DNA of 15,640 nt, taken from positions 1 to 15,640 of the forward strand of contig CADBRF010000118.1 of assembly GCA_902796975.1 (NCBI GenBank). The letters run 5' to 3'. Shown here in pieces: positions 6,285-13,393 of the stretch. Both the position numbers and the translations under genes were made by a program. Positions within the stretch are counted from its first letter, which is position 1. Each line of letters starts with the position of its first letter. Under the pieces are notes generated by a model. It did no database searches. It was not told the DNA's origin and saw nothing but the letters and a program-made list of their open reading frames with translations. The DNA is from an uncultured Coriobacteriaceae bacterium (GTDB lineage: Bacteria > Actinomycetota > Coriobacteriia > Coriobacteriales > QAMH01).

Positions 6285-7145
6285 ATGGAGACCACGCAGG
6301 ACATAATCACCGCTGAGCATCTCACCAAAAGCTTTGGCAAGCTCATCGCTGTTGACGACCTGTCTCTCTCCGTACACAAGGGCGAAATCTTCGGTTTTCT
6401 CGGCCCCAACGGCGCTGGCAAGACAACGACGGTCTCCCTCCTCACCACCATGAATCTCCCCGACAGCGGCAGCATTCGTATTCACGGCATTGACGCTATA
6501 GCCAACCGCGTTGAGGCGCGCCGCAATATTGGCATCATCCAGCAACAGCACAGCCTCGAGAAGGAAATCTCCGTCAAGGAAAACATCATTTTCCACGGTC
6601 TTATGCAGAACATGTCGCGCAAGGAGATATACCGGAGCATGGACGAGCTCGTAGAAATCATGGAGCTCGGCGACCAGATGGACAAGCTCATCAAGGACCT
6701 CTCTGGCGGCTGGAAGAAGCGCGTTGCCATCGTATGCAGTCTCATTCACAACCCAGATATCCTCTTCATGGACGAGCCAGCAACCGGACTCGACACGCGG
6801 TCGCGCTATCTGCTCCACGAGATGATTCGCACTATCAGCAGCAAGGGCACAACCATCTTTCTCACCACGCACTACATCTACGAAGCGGAGGAGCTGTGCG
6901 ACCGCGTCTGCATCATCAACAAGGGCAAGTTCGTGGCGCTGGGGACGCCCGAAGAGCTTCGGGCAATGGTTGGCGCCGTTGCGCTCATCACTACCGACGA
7001 AGCAAACCACGAGCATCTGAAATTCTTCCCAACACGCGAAGCGGCGGCAGATGCGGCAAAAACCGTCGAAGAGAAATGCGATATCACCATCCGGGAATCC
7101 AACTTGGAAGATGTCTTCCTCGAGCTCACGGGGAGGAAGCTATGA
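6285..7145 (+). CDS. ABC transporter ATP-binding protein (ABC-2/DrrA type)
   Basis: The nucleotide-binding subunit of an exporter-type ABC complex; it hydrolyses ATP on the cytosolic face to drive the permease encoded next. The 286 residues carry Walker A GPNGAGKT (40-47), a Q-loop (around 86), signature LSGGWKKR (139-146, with Trp where Gln or Met is more usual), Walker B ILFMDEP (159-165) with GLD, and the switch His in TTHY (around 196). The C-terminal extension after about 215 (GTPEELRA and SNLEDVFLELTGRKL) is typical of the drug, antibiotic and polysaccharide export subgroup. The frame is open back to a GTG at 6249, but that lies on the predicted transcription start, so the ATG at 6285 is chosen although no strong ribosome binding site precedes it. 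The stop overlaps the next ATG by four bases (ATGA). Confidence 0.92.
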   Translation: METTQDIITAEHLTKSFGKLIAVDDLSLSVHKGEIFGFLGPNGAGKTTTVSLLTTMNLPDSGSIRIHGIDAIANRVEARRNIGIIQQQHSLEKEISVKENIIFHGLMQNMSRKEIYRSMDELVEIMELGDQMDKLIKDLSGGWKKRVAIVCSLIHNPDILFMDEPATGLDTRSRYLLHEMIRTISSKGTTIFLTTHYIYEAEELCDRVCIINKGKFVALGTPEELRAMVGAVALITTDEANHEHLKFFPTREAAADAAKTVEEKCDITIRESNLEDVFLELTGRKL

Positions 7146-7906
7146 GCTTCAAGCCCTACAACATCTTCCGCGAGACCTATGCGGTTGCGTATGGCGATCT
7201 CTGCTATTTCAGGCGCAACATGTTCTCGGTGCTCATCTCTTCGCTCGTCAGTCCCCTGCTCTACCTGCTCGCCTTTGGCTATGGCATGCGGAGCGGCTCA
7301 ACTGGCGCGGCGGATGTCTCCTACATAGCCTACGTCATTCCCGGCATCATCGCTATCACGACGCTCACCGCAGGTTTTGCCTCTTCCTCCCAGAAGATTC
7401 TTATCCAGCGGCTCTTCTACACAAGCTTCGACGAGCTCATCCTCTGCCCCATGCACACGGCATCAATTATCCTGGGCAAATCTGTCATTGGCATGTTAAA
7501 AGGTCTACTGGGCAGTTTCATCATGCTCATACTCGGCCTCTTTCTCACGCCCGACATTTATTTCAACCTGAGGCTTTGTCTTGTCATCTTCCTCTCCTGC
7601 TTTGTCTATTCGTTGATGGGTGTCATGGCGGGTCTGCTCGCACACTCCAGCCCGAATCTCGGCATGCTCGGCGCCATTCTCATCACGCCCATGACCTTCC
7701 TCTGCGGAACCATCTTCTCCGTGAGCTCTCTTCCACCGGTCGTGGCGAGCATCATCTGGGTGCTCCCACTTACTCACTCTTCCGAAATCATTCGCGCGGC
7801 AGCCTTGGGATGGGCTTTTCCCTGGTGGTCTGTTGTGACGCTCTGCATCTACGCAATTGGCTTTTTCGTCATCGATTACAAGCTCATCAAGGAGAAGCTC
7901 TACTGA
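7142..7906 (+). CDS. ABC-2 type transporter permease
   Basis: The membrane subunit paired with the preceding ATPase. It has 254 residues and six predicted membrane segments in the ABC2_membrane layout: an N-terminal amphipathic stretch (FRETYAVAYGDLCYFRRN), a first segment at about 30-46, and the conserved PMTFLCGTIFSVSSLPPVV stretch between segments 4/5 and the last pair. The C-terminus is cytosolic and basic (YKLIKEKLY). Length is standard for DrrB/NodJ-like permeases. The substrate cannot be told from sequence; relatives export drugs, antibiotics, lipids or polysaccharides. The start is fixed by GGGAGG upstream and by the ATGA overlap with the ATPase gene. Its TGA shares one base with the next ATG, so all three genes are translationally coupled. 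Confidence 0.9.
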   Translation: MSFKPYNIFRETYAVAYGDLCYFRRNMFSVLISSLVSPLLYLLAFGYGMRSGSTGAADVSYIAYVIPGIIAITTLTAGFASSSQKILIQRLFYTSFDELILCPMHTASIILGKSVIGMLKGLLGSFIMLILGLFLTPDIYFNLRLCLVIFLSCFVYSLMGVMAGLLAHSSPNLGMLGAILITPMTFLCGTIFSVSSLPPVVASIIWVLPLTHSSEIIRAAALGWAFPWWSVVTLCIYAIGFFVIDYKLIKEKLY

Positions 7907-8931
7907 TGGGTGCTGCGAGGACATATCGGAAGATGTTTGCAACGCTGGTGCTGGGCTTGCTCCTGCTTGTTGCAGCGCTTATCGCGCCTGGTCAGCGAGC
8001 TTATGCAGGCGAAGGTCAACCGGCGAGCTACACCGACTATGGGTCGCGTATGCAGCTGGATGCGGAGAACCTCACGCCTATCTATGGCAACCAGATCAAA
8101 GACGGTACCTATACCGTTGCCGTTCGCACTGACTCGAATCTCTTCGATATCGTAGATTGCCAGCTCACCGTGACTAACGGGTCAATGACAGCGACGGTTA
8201 CGCTTGCTGGCCGCGGTTATACCAAGCTTTACCGGGGCGTAGGAACAGATGCCTGTGTGGCCGATTCCAGCGAATATGCTGAACACGAGGAGGACGGAAA
8301 CGGCCGGTACTGCTATACCATTGACGTTCCCTCCTTGAATTCCGCTGTTGAAGTCACCGCTCTGAGCCGTCGCAAGAATCTCTGGTATGACCACCACATT
8401 ATCTTCCTTGCCGCTTCTATGCCAACAAGTGCCCTCGACGCTTCCGCCCAGCAGGCCGTGAAGGAATCCAGTACGGTAAAGGACCTGCCCAACGGTGTCT
8501 ACACCTGCTACGTGGCACTCGAAGGTGGCACGGGCCGGGCATCACTCACCAACCCCTGTCAGGTGACACTCAATGACGGACTGGGCGTTGCGCGTATCGA
8601 ATGGAGCAGTCAGTTCTACGATTACATGATCGTGGGCGGTAAAACCTATTATCCAGTAAACGATGGCGGTAACTCGATTTTTGAAATACCAATAAATGTA
8701 TTCGATGCTCCTATAGGAGTTGTTGCCGACACGACTGCACTTTCTCAACCTTATGAGATCAAATACAACCTCACGTTTTATTCGAGCAGTCTTGAACAGA
8801 AGGCGAGCACGAACGGCCCTGGCTGGCCGGTCGTTGTGGTGGTCGCTGCCTTGTTCGCAATCGGGTATCTTGCCACCTGCATTGCCGCCCATCGCAGCCA
8901 CATGACTGCCCGCGAGCGCCGCAAGAAATAA
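7906..8931 (+). CDS. Secreted, membrane-anchored protein with two NEAT-like repeats
   Basis: A 341-residue surface protein. Residues 1-34 are a signal peptide (basic start, Leu-rich core, AYA at the likely cleavage site). Two related beta-rich repeats follow: about 66-172 (begins DGTYTVAVRTD) and about 197-296 (begins NGVYTCYVALEGGTGRASL). Residues 307-327 form a membrane anchor, followed by a basic cytosolic tail (ARERRKK). The second repeat keeps the pattern WSSQFYDYMIVGGKTYYPV and ends PYEIKYNLTF, as in the NEAT-like domains of iron- or haem-associated surface proteins of Coriobacteriia and Clostridia. The first repeat is diverged. Cys201 and Cys218 could form a disulfide in repeat two; only Cys85, at the Cys218 position, has a match in repeat one. 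The start overlaps the permease stop by one base. Haem or metal binding is inference only. Confidence 0.8.
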   Translation: MGAARTYRKMFATLVLGLLLLVAALIAPGQRAYAGEGQPASYTDYGSRMQLDAENLTPIYGNQIKDGTYTVAVRTDSNLFDIVDCQLTVTNGSMTATVTLAGRGYTKLYRGVGTDACVADSSEYAEHEEDGNGRYCYTIDVPSLNSAVEVTALSRRKNLWYDHHIIFLAASMPTSALDASAQQAVKESSTVKDLPNGVYTCYVALEGGTGRASLTNPCQVTLNDGLGVARIEWSSQFYDYMIVGGKTYYPVNDGGNSIFEIPINVFDAPIGVVADTTALSQPYEIKYNLTFYSSSLEQKASTNGPGWPVVVVVAALFAIGYLATCIAAHRSHMTARERRKK

Positions 8932-8954
8932 CCAGCCACTTTCTCCTGCGACAT

Positions 8955-9001
8955 GCAATGAGGGGGATGGGAGAACATCGCTCTCCCATCCCCCTCGTGC
9001 A
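8955..9001. terminator. Long perfect hairpin between convergent ABC operon and asd
   Basis: A perfect 15-bp stem (8960-8974 with 8982-8996, GAGGGGGATGGGAGA and its complement) has a seven-base loop. Beyond a small internal loop ATGCA/TGCAT adds five more pairs. It lies between the two converging transcripts and can serve both. No clear T-run follows on either strand, so termination may depend on the hairpin's strength or on Rho. Confidence 0.6.
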
Positions 9002-9023
9002 TCACATTTGCGCAGTTAGAAGC

Positions 9024-10055
9024 TTATGCTTGCGGCAGCAGAGTCTCCGCAATCTGAACGGCATTGAGCGCGGCTCCCTTGCGAATCTGATCCATGACGA
9101 GCCACATAGCAAGTCCGTTTTCTACCGTAGTGTCCGCACGCAGACGACCGACATAGACATCGTCAGTGCCCTGCTTGAGGCCAGGCATGGGGTAGACGAA
9201 GTTCTCGTAATCATCCTCGACAGTAACACCTGGAGCGGCTTCGAGAGCCCTGCGAGCAGCGTCAACGTCGATAGGCTCGTTGAACTCGACATTGAGGGAT
9301 TCGGCATGGCAACGCAGAACAGGAACGCGCACGCAGGTCGGAGCAACCTGGATAGAGTCATCGCCGAAGATTTTCTTGGTTTCCACGACCATCTTCCACT
9401 CTTCCTTGTACACGCCATCCCCAACTGGCACGTCGATGTGCGGGATAACGTTGAAGGCGATCTGGTCGGAGAAGGCTTCGATGGTGAGCGGCTCCTCGTC
9501 GAGGAACTCGCGGGTCTGGTTGTAGAGCTCGTTCATTGCCTTCATCCCGGCACCGCTTGCAGCCTGGTAGGTGTTCACGACGATGCGCTTGATGCCACCA
9601 GCATTGTCTGCCAGTGCCTTGAGCGGGACGACCATCTCGATGGTCGAGCAGTTGGGATTGGCAATGACGCCACTGTGCCAGGCGAGGTCGTGCGAGTTGA
9701 CCTCAGGCACCACCAGAGGAACATCCTCGTCCTGGCGAAAAGCGGACGAGTTGTCGATCATGACACAGCCGGCATCTACAACAGCCTGTCGGAACTTCTT
9801 GGAAACGCCCGCGCCGGCACTAAAGAGAGCGATGTCGACGCCCTCGAAGCTTTCGGGCGTCATCTCCTCAACCACAATCTCGCCATCCTTGAAAGGAACA
9901 GTCTTGCCTGCGGAGCGCGCGGAAGCGAGTGCCTTCACCTTTGATGCGGGAAAATTCCTCTGCTCAAGAACCTTGAGCATTTCACGGCCAACAACGCCGG
10001 TAGCGCCGGCAACGGCAACAACAGGATGTTCGGGCATAGGCTTATTCCAGGTCAT
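9024..10055 (-). CDS. asd: Aspartate-semialdehyde dehydrogenase
   Basis: Reduces aspartyl-phosphate to aspartate semialdehyde with NADPH, the branch step to lysine/diaminopimelate, methionine and threonine, in the cytosol. The 343 residues contain the NADP-binding start VVAVAGATGVVGREML (12-27), the active-site Cys136 in NPNCST, the substrate-binding SGAG (167-170), and the RVPVLRCHAES segment with the expected catalytic His250; the residue before that His is Cys where Gly is common. The C-terminal part (VENGLAMWLVMDQIRKGAALNAVQI) is typical. The frame is open upstream to 10139, but the ATG at 10055 has AAAGGGA with five bases' spacing and begins just ahead of the nucleotide-binding strand, as family members do. 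The upstream gap to the CYTH gene is 173 bases, so a separate promoter is possible; I found no convincing one. Confidence 0.95.
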   Translation of the reverse strand: MTWNKPMPEHPVVAVAGATGVVGREMLKVLEQRNFPASKVKALASARSAGKTVPFKDGEIVVEEMTPESFEGVDIALFSAGAGVSKKFRQAVVDAGCVMIDNSSAFRQDEDVPLVVPEVNSHDLAWHSGVIANPNCSTIEMVVPLKALADNAGGIKRIVVNTYQAASGAGMKAMNELYNQTREFLDEEPLTIEAFSDQIAFNVIPHIDVPVGDGVYKEEWKMVVETKKIFGDDSIQVAPTCVRVPVLRCHAESLNVEFNEPIDVDAARRALEAAPGVTVEDDYENFVYPMPGLKQGTDDVYVGRLRADTTVENGLAMWLVMDQIRKGAALNAVQIAETLLPQA

Positions 10056-10228
10056 GACATTCCCTTTCTTCTGCAGGCGATGCTGTACACTGCTTGCCTT
10101 GTACTCAACCGTAAGGTTCCAGCACGCCCACCTTACCACCGCACCGCGAGCGCAATCCGTACGTCAGTTTCGTCATGCCGCGAACGCAAACATGCATCCC
10201 CCAGCTCGCATTCTGGAGCAACAAGAAC

Positions 10229-10837
10229 TCAAAGGGACATGGCACGTGCGAGCTTGGACAGGGGTTCCACCTCGAGTTTGTTTGCCTTGGCGTAGGTAGC
10301 CGCAAAAGCGTGGAAAGCCTCTTGCGATCCAGCCTTGAACTCGAGCTCTACCTCGCTGATGGGGGCCTCGCCCTCAGCCCGCCTGAGCGCTCCGCGGTCT
10401 ATAGCGAGCTCAGCTTGGAAAGCATCATCATCTGCTCCAGCGCACAGCGTATAGGCCAAGCGGTCAAATTCGGTTTCGCACTCCGGAACGGGTTGCCCCG
10501 ACACAAGCTCCTCGCAGATATCATGTGGAGCCCCCGCCAGAGGCAGTTTGGCGAGACCTTCTTCAATGGTCTGTGCTTCGACTTCATACTCTTCACGCGT
10601 CTTGCAGCCGTCCGCACCTATGGCTGCAAGTTTCAGACAACACACGGATTTCTCATTCTCACGTCGAAGACGCAACCCGCCATGAAGACGGGCAACCGCG
10701 CCATCAGGCGTGTCATAATAGATTGCATGCATATGTAGCTTGTTAACTTGGCTGAGCTGCTCTTCTTTGTCGACCATTTGAAGAAGCCGAGCTTGAGAAG
10801 TGCCTTCTGGCAACTTCCATTTGTATTCAATCTCCAT
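10229..10837 (-). CDS. CYTH-domain protein, probable inorganic triphosphatase
   Basis: CYTH proteins form an eight-strand tunnel that binds triphosphate with Mg; bacterial members usually hydrolyse inorganic triphosphate. The 202 residues begin with the diagnostic ExExK motif (MEIEYKW, Glu2, Glu4, Lys6). The basic strand LRLRRE (55-60) and Lys69 in CLKL follow, then the acidic strand REEYEVEA (81-88) and the paired acids EVELEFK near 160-166, all in the expected order. The His-rich CHAD domain that is often fused is absent. The ATG at 10837 is preceded by GGAGAAGG. It lies 48 bases after the flavoprotein gene on the same strand and probably shares its transcript. The substrate is not proven by sequence; thiamine triphosphatase or adenylate cyclase activity is possible but less likely. 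Confidence 0.85.
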   Translation of the reverse strand: MEIEYKWKLPEGTSQARLLQMVDKEEQLSQVNKLHMHAIYYDTPDGAVARLHGGLRLRRENEKSVCCLKLAAIGADGCKTREEYEVEAQTIEEGLAKLPLAGAPHDICEELVSGQPVPECETEFDRLAYTLCAGADDDAFQAELAIDRGALRRAEGEAPISEVELEFKAGSQEAFHAFAATYAKANKLEVEPLSKLARAMSL

Positions 10838-10885
10838 GCGCCTTCTCCAATCTCGCGACTCTCCAAGTGCTACTGTCGAACGGAC

Positions 10886-12118
10886 TTATCTGCCAAGTGC
10901 GGCGCTCTCTCCTGCAACAAGACCGCTCGCCCACGCCCACTGGAGATTGTATCCGCCACATGGTCCATCCACGTCGAGTGTCTCTCCGCAGGCGTAGACG
11001 TTTGGTGCGAGTGTTGAAGCGAGGGTGGATGGGTTGAATTCCGCAAGGTCTGCACCACCACGTGTAATTTGCGCATTTGTGCTGTTGGCAAGCCCGCGCA
11101 CACGCAGCGTGAGACATTTGATAGCGCGAACGAGAGCTGCATTCTTGCCTGGTTGGATGGAGTCCCCCGGCTTGAGATCTGCCATCCTGAGCACTGCCGT
11201 TGCGATACGAGGGTGTAAAAGACCACAAAGGAGGTCTTTGCATGTGGGTTTGTACACAGAAACAGTATCGAAGAGCGCCTTGCATCGACTGTCAAGCCAA
11301 TTCTGTAACTCGGCAGCTGGCATATCGGGAAGCAAATCGAGAGCGAGCGTTTGATTAATTTGAACAAAACGCGAAAGATTGAAGACGGCAATGCCCGAGA
11401 CGCCATAATCGCGGAAGAGGACCTCACCCTTTTCCGAAACGAGAGGCTTCAGAGGAAGACCTTCGTCAAAACGGTGATCGAGTTCTTCGGGGGAACTATC
11501 GAAAAGACCTGCGCGAGCATGGGAACGCACTCCTGAGAGCCCGCGTATCCGGCCAGTGTCCGTTTCGAGCGCGCAAAGCGCCGGCGTGAAGGGAATGATA
11601 GTGTGAGCACAGCGGGTCAACAGCTCGGTGCCTCCACCTGTGGCAACAACAACAGCTTCCGCTTCGGCATCTTGGCCAGAGCTCGTGTGTACGAATACTT
11701 TTTCATCCGCAGCTGTGATACCCATCGCATCGATACCACAGCATTCTTCAACCCCAAGCTGACGGCATGCGAGACGAAGCACATCGAGAACCGAGTTTGC
11801 CGCATTCGTACGAGGATACACTCTTCCCTCTCGCTCTTCGAACGTTACAAGACCAAGTTCCTCGAAAAAAGCCCGAATATCTTGGGGGGAATATTGCTCC
11901 AGAACCGGTGCGACAAAGAGAGGGTTGTTGTAATCATCGGGCGTAAGATTCATGTTAGTGAGATTGCAGCGACCGTTACCCGTCGCGAGAATCTTCTTGC
12001 CAACGCGGTCTGCTTGCTCGAATATGCACACTCGCGCCCCAGCACGAGCTGCCGCAATAGCTGCCACCAAACCCGATGCCCCGCCACCTATTACGATTAT
12101 CCTACGTTTCTCTGGCAT
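10886..12118 (-). CDS. FAD-dependent flavoprotein of the HI0933/BaiN family
   Basis: A 410-residue flavoprotein of the HI0933/YhiN/BaiN group. The dinucleotide-binding GGGASG (11-16) after IIVI is followed by KKILATGNGRCNLTN (41-55), the family hallmark. The C-terminus has VYACGETLDVDGPCGGYNLQ (about 374-393) and WAWASG, which close the FAD site. AQITRGGADLAEFNP, about 30 residues earlier, is also characteristic. Family members are annotated as aminoacetone oxidases or NAD(P)/FAD oxidoreductases; one, BaiN of Clostridium scindens, is linked to bile acid 7-dehydroxylation, but the wider family is broad and a bile acid role should not be assumed. The ATG at 12118 has GGAAAG five bases upstream. 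It is first in a likely transcript with the CYTH gene. Confidence 0.93.
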   Translation of the reverse strand: MPEKRRIIVIGGGASGLVAAIAAARAGARVCIFEQADRVGKKILATGNGRCNLTNMNLTPDDYNNPLFVAPVLEQYSPQDIRAFFEELGLVTFEEREGRVYPRTNAANSVLDVLRLACRQLGVEECCGIDAMGITAADEKVFVHTSSGQDAEAEAVVVATGGGTELLTRCAHTIIPFTPALCALETDTGRIRGLSGVRSHARAGLFDSSPEELDHRFDEGLPLKPLVSEKGEVLFRDYGVSGIAVFNLSRFVQINQTLALDLLPDMPAAELQNWLDSRCKALFDTVSVYKPTCKDLLCGLLHPRIATAVLRMADLKPGDSIQPGKNAALVRAIKCLTLRVRGLANSTNAQITRGGADLAEFNPSTLASTLAPNVYACGETLDVDGPCGGYNLQWAWASGLVAGESAALGR

Positions 12119-12156
12119 ACAAGCTTTCCTTCGTTCGCCATCTACCTATGGAGTGC

Positions 12157-12165
12157 ATTCTACCA
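12157..12165 (-). promoter_or_regulatory. Extended -10 promoter of the flavoprotein gene
   Basis: On the minus strand TGG-TAGAAT fits an extended -10 element (TGn plus five of six bases of TATAAT), about 38 bases before the flavoprotein ATG. No good -35 was seen, which is acceptable for the extended type. Confidence 0.5.
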
Positions 12166-12207
12166 GCCGCAGCGACACACTCCCATGGGCGAAGCATCTT
12201 CGTGCCC

Positions 12208-12273
12208 TTTCCCCTGCGACTACTGGCAGACAATCCTCCGTTTGTAGCAACCTGCCAAAAGTCGCAGGGGAAA
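12208..12273. repeat. 66-base imperfect hairpin in a divergent promoter region
   Basis: TTTCCCCTGCGACT (12208-12221) pairs perfectly with AGTCGCAGGGGAAA (12260-12273). After a 2x2 mismatch, TGGCAG pairs with CTGCCA, leaving a 22-base loop. In all there are 20 pairs. It lies between two divergent genes, so it terminates neither in the usual sense. It sits just upstream of where the -35 of the next gene would fall. GGCAGGGG recurs at 12275-12282. Confidence 0.75.
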
Positions 12274-12301
12274 TGGCAGGGGCGCGTACATACGATGCAG
12301 G

Positions 12302-12307
12302 TATAAT
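12302..12307 (+). promoter_or_regulatory. -10 element for the hypothetical gene at 12349
   Basis: A perfect TATAAT lies 42 bases before the ATG. The -35 position (17-base spacing) reads GGGGCG, far from consensus, and there is no TGn extension. Expression may need an activator or a different sigma factor; the long hairpin lies immediately upstream. Confidence 0.5.
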
Positions 12308-12348
12308 TGACTTTCGACTGCAAACGTAATTTATTAACGGGGGGATAT

Positions 12349-13134
12349 ATGGCGGATTGGAAAGCAGAGCGTAAAGCTCGCGCTGAAGCTGGCGAGATTC
12401 TCGCCGATCGCAAGGATTTTCCCTACATCCTTCTTGCGTACTATACCTACGATAAGCCCATGACCATTGAACAGATACGGGATGGCGTAGAAAAAAATCT
12501 TCCCGAAGACTTCTTCATGGAACCCGAGATTGAAGGTACGCAGTTTCTGCACCTGGAAAATCTTGACGTCAACGGCCTGCTCAAGATTCTAGGCCCCGAA
12601 GACTTCGAAGAAGAGGAAGACGACGCTGAAGAAGCGACTCCGGAGCTTCCTGGCGAAACAGATGCAGCTAACGAGCCAGCTGATGAGAGCAATTCACTTG
12701 CCACAGAAGAAAACAGCGACTTCCGCAACATGATACGCTTCGGTTTCTACGACCCGGAACATCCATTCTCGAAAGTTGCTCAGCGTGAGCTTGATACGCA
12801 ATTCAATATTGTTATCACGGCAGTAGAAAAAACTTTGCTCGAGCTAGATCCCGGCATTGAAGTCGAGTTCACCTATGGTGGCGGTATTCAACCTCCTCGT
12901 GATCCAGATATTGACCCAGCTGCAGAACTCATCTGGTTCTTCGATGCTAATCAAATCAAGGGTAGATTCAGCAACCTCGTGGGCATCGGCGCTCAGGACT
13001 GGTACATCAAGCACCCACTCACAGACGAGGAAAAGGCTCCCCACCCGCTTATCAACCGCTATATTGGCACGCCTGCTTTGCCTGAATCCCTCGAAGCGTT
13101 TGTCAAGTCGCTTCCTCAAGGCGAGGAAAAGTAG
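12349..13134 (+). CDS. Hypothetical protein with an acidic middle linker
   Basis: I do not recognise the family. The 261-residue product is soluble, with no signal peptide or membrane segment. Residues 1-83 look like a folded domain (ADWKAERKARAEAGEILADR then FPYILLAYYTYDKPMTIEQI). Residues 84-124 are a highly acidic, Ala/Pro/Ser-rich linker (EDFEEEEDDAEEATPELPG at its start). Residues 125-261 look like a second domain, with FRNMIRFGFYDPEHPFSKVA, an extended stretch EVEFTYGGGIQPPRDPD, and ELIWFFDANQIKGRF. The ATG at 12349 is chosen over an in-frame ATG at 12307 because GGGGGGA lies four bases upstream and 12307 lies within the -10 element. It is monocistronic, ending at a strong terminator. 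The linker suggests two modules joined by a flexible tether. Confidence 0.75.
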   Translation: MADWKAERKARAEAGEILADRKDFPYILLAYYTYDKPMTIEQIRDGVEKNLPEDFFMEPEIEGTQFLHLENLDVNGLLKILGPEDFEEEEDDAEEATPELPGETDAANEPADESNSLATEENSDFRNMIRFGFYDPEHPFSKVAQRELDTQFNIVITAVEKTLLELDPGIEVEFTYGGGIQPPRDPDIDPAAELIWFFDANQIKGRFSNLVGIGAQDWYIKHPLTDEEKAPHPLINRYIGTPALPESLEAFVKSLPQGEEK

Positions 13135-13164
13135 CTAACTCAAATAATGAAATAGTGAAAGAAG

Positions 13165-13204
13165 AAAAAAGACCAGCGACGAAAAGCCGCTGGTCTTTTT
13201 AGTT
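13165..13204. terminator. Bidirectional intrinsic terminator
   Basis: GACCAGCG (13171-13178) pairs with CGCTGGTC (13188-13195). An A-run precedes it and a T-run follows, so it works on both strands. It ends the hypothetical gene from the left and tRNA-Glu from the right. Confidence 0.93.
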
Positions 13205-13209
13205 TGTGA

Positions 13210-13285
13210 TGGTGCCTCCAGCGGGATTCGAACCCGCGATCTCCGCCTTGAAGGGGCGGCGTCCTAACCGCTAGACGATGGAGAC
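13210..13285 (-). tRNA. tRNA-Glu, anticodon TTC
   Basis: A full cloverleaf can be folded on the minus strand: acceptor GTCTCCA/TGGAGGC (one G-T wobble), D-arm with TAGCGGTTAGGAC, anticodon stem CCGCC/GGCGG, and T-arm GCGGG-TTCGAAT-CCCGC. Discriminator A and an encoded CCA end follow. The seven-base anticodon loop reads CCTTCAA, giving TTC (Glu) at positions 34-36. Position 33 is then C, whereas T is nearly universal there. The gene is 76 bases with CCA. It has its own promoter and ends at the bidirectional terminator. Confidence 0.95.
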
Positions 13286-13298
13286 ATACAGCGCGGTT

Positions 13299-13326
13299 AT
13301 TATCCCATAAACTCGGCACAACGCAA
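13299..13326 (-). promoter_or_regulatory. Promoter of tRNA-Glu
   Basis: On the minus strand TTGCGT (13321-13326) and GATAAT (13299-13304) are spaced by 16 bases, and TGG directly before the -10 makes it an extended -10. The start site would fall a few bases before the tRNA 5' end. Confidence 0.6.
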
Positions 13327-13393
13327 CATGTTAAATTTTTTCTCCGCTTGCCGGCAGCTCAGACGCCCTTTTTCTGGTTCAGGTGGCAAAGTT

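Noticed and set aside
7051..7905. Upstream extension of the NEAT-like protein frame
   Set aside because: The frame is open by chance through the permease gene; the signal peptide and the one-base stop/start overlap place the true start at 7906.
8958..9944. Plus-strand open frame of 328 codons opposite asd
   Set aside because: It lies entirely antisense to asd and begins inside the intergenic hairpin; composition is that of a reverse-strand shadow.
10056..10139. N-terminal extension of asd to 10139
   Set aside because: The added residues do not resemble the family and the ATG at 10055 has a proper ribosome binding site.
11025..11536. Short plus-strand frames opposite the flavoprotein gene
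   Set aside because: They are antisense shadows without domains or ribosome binding sites.
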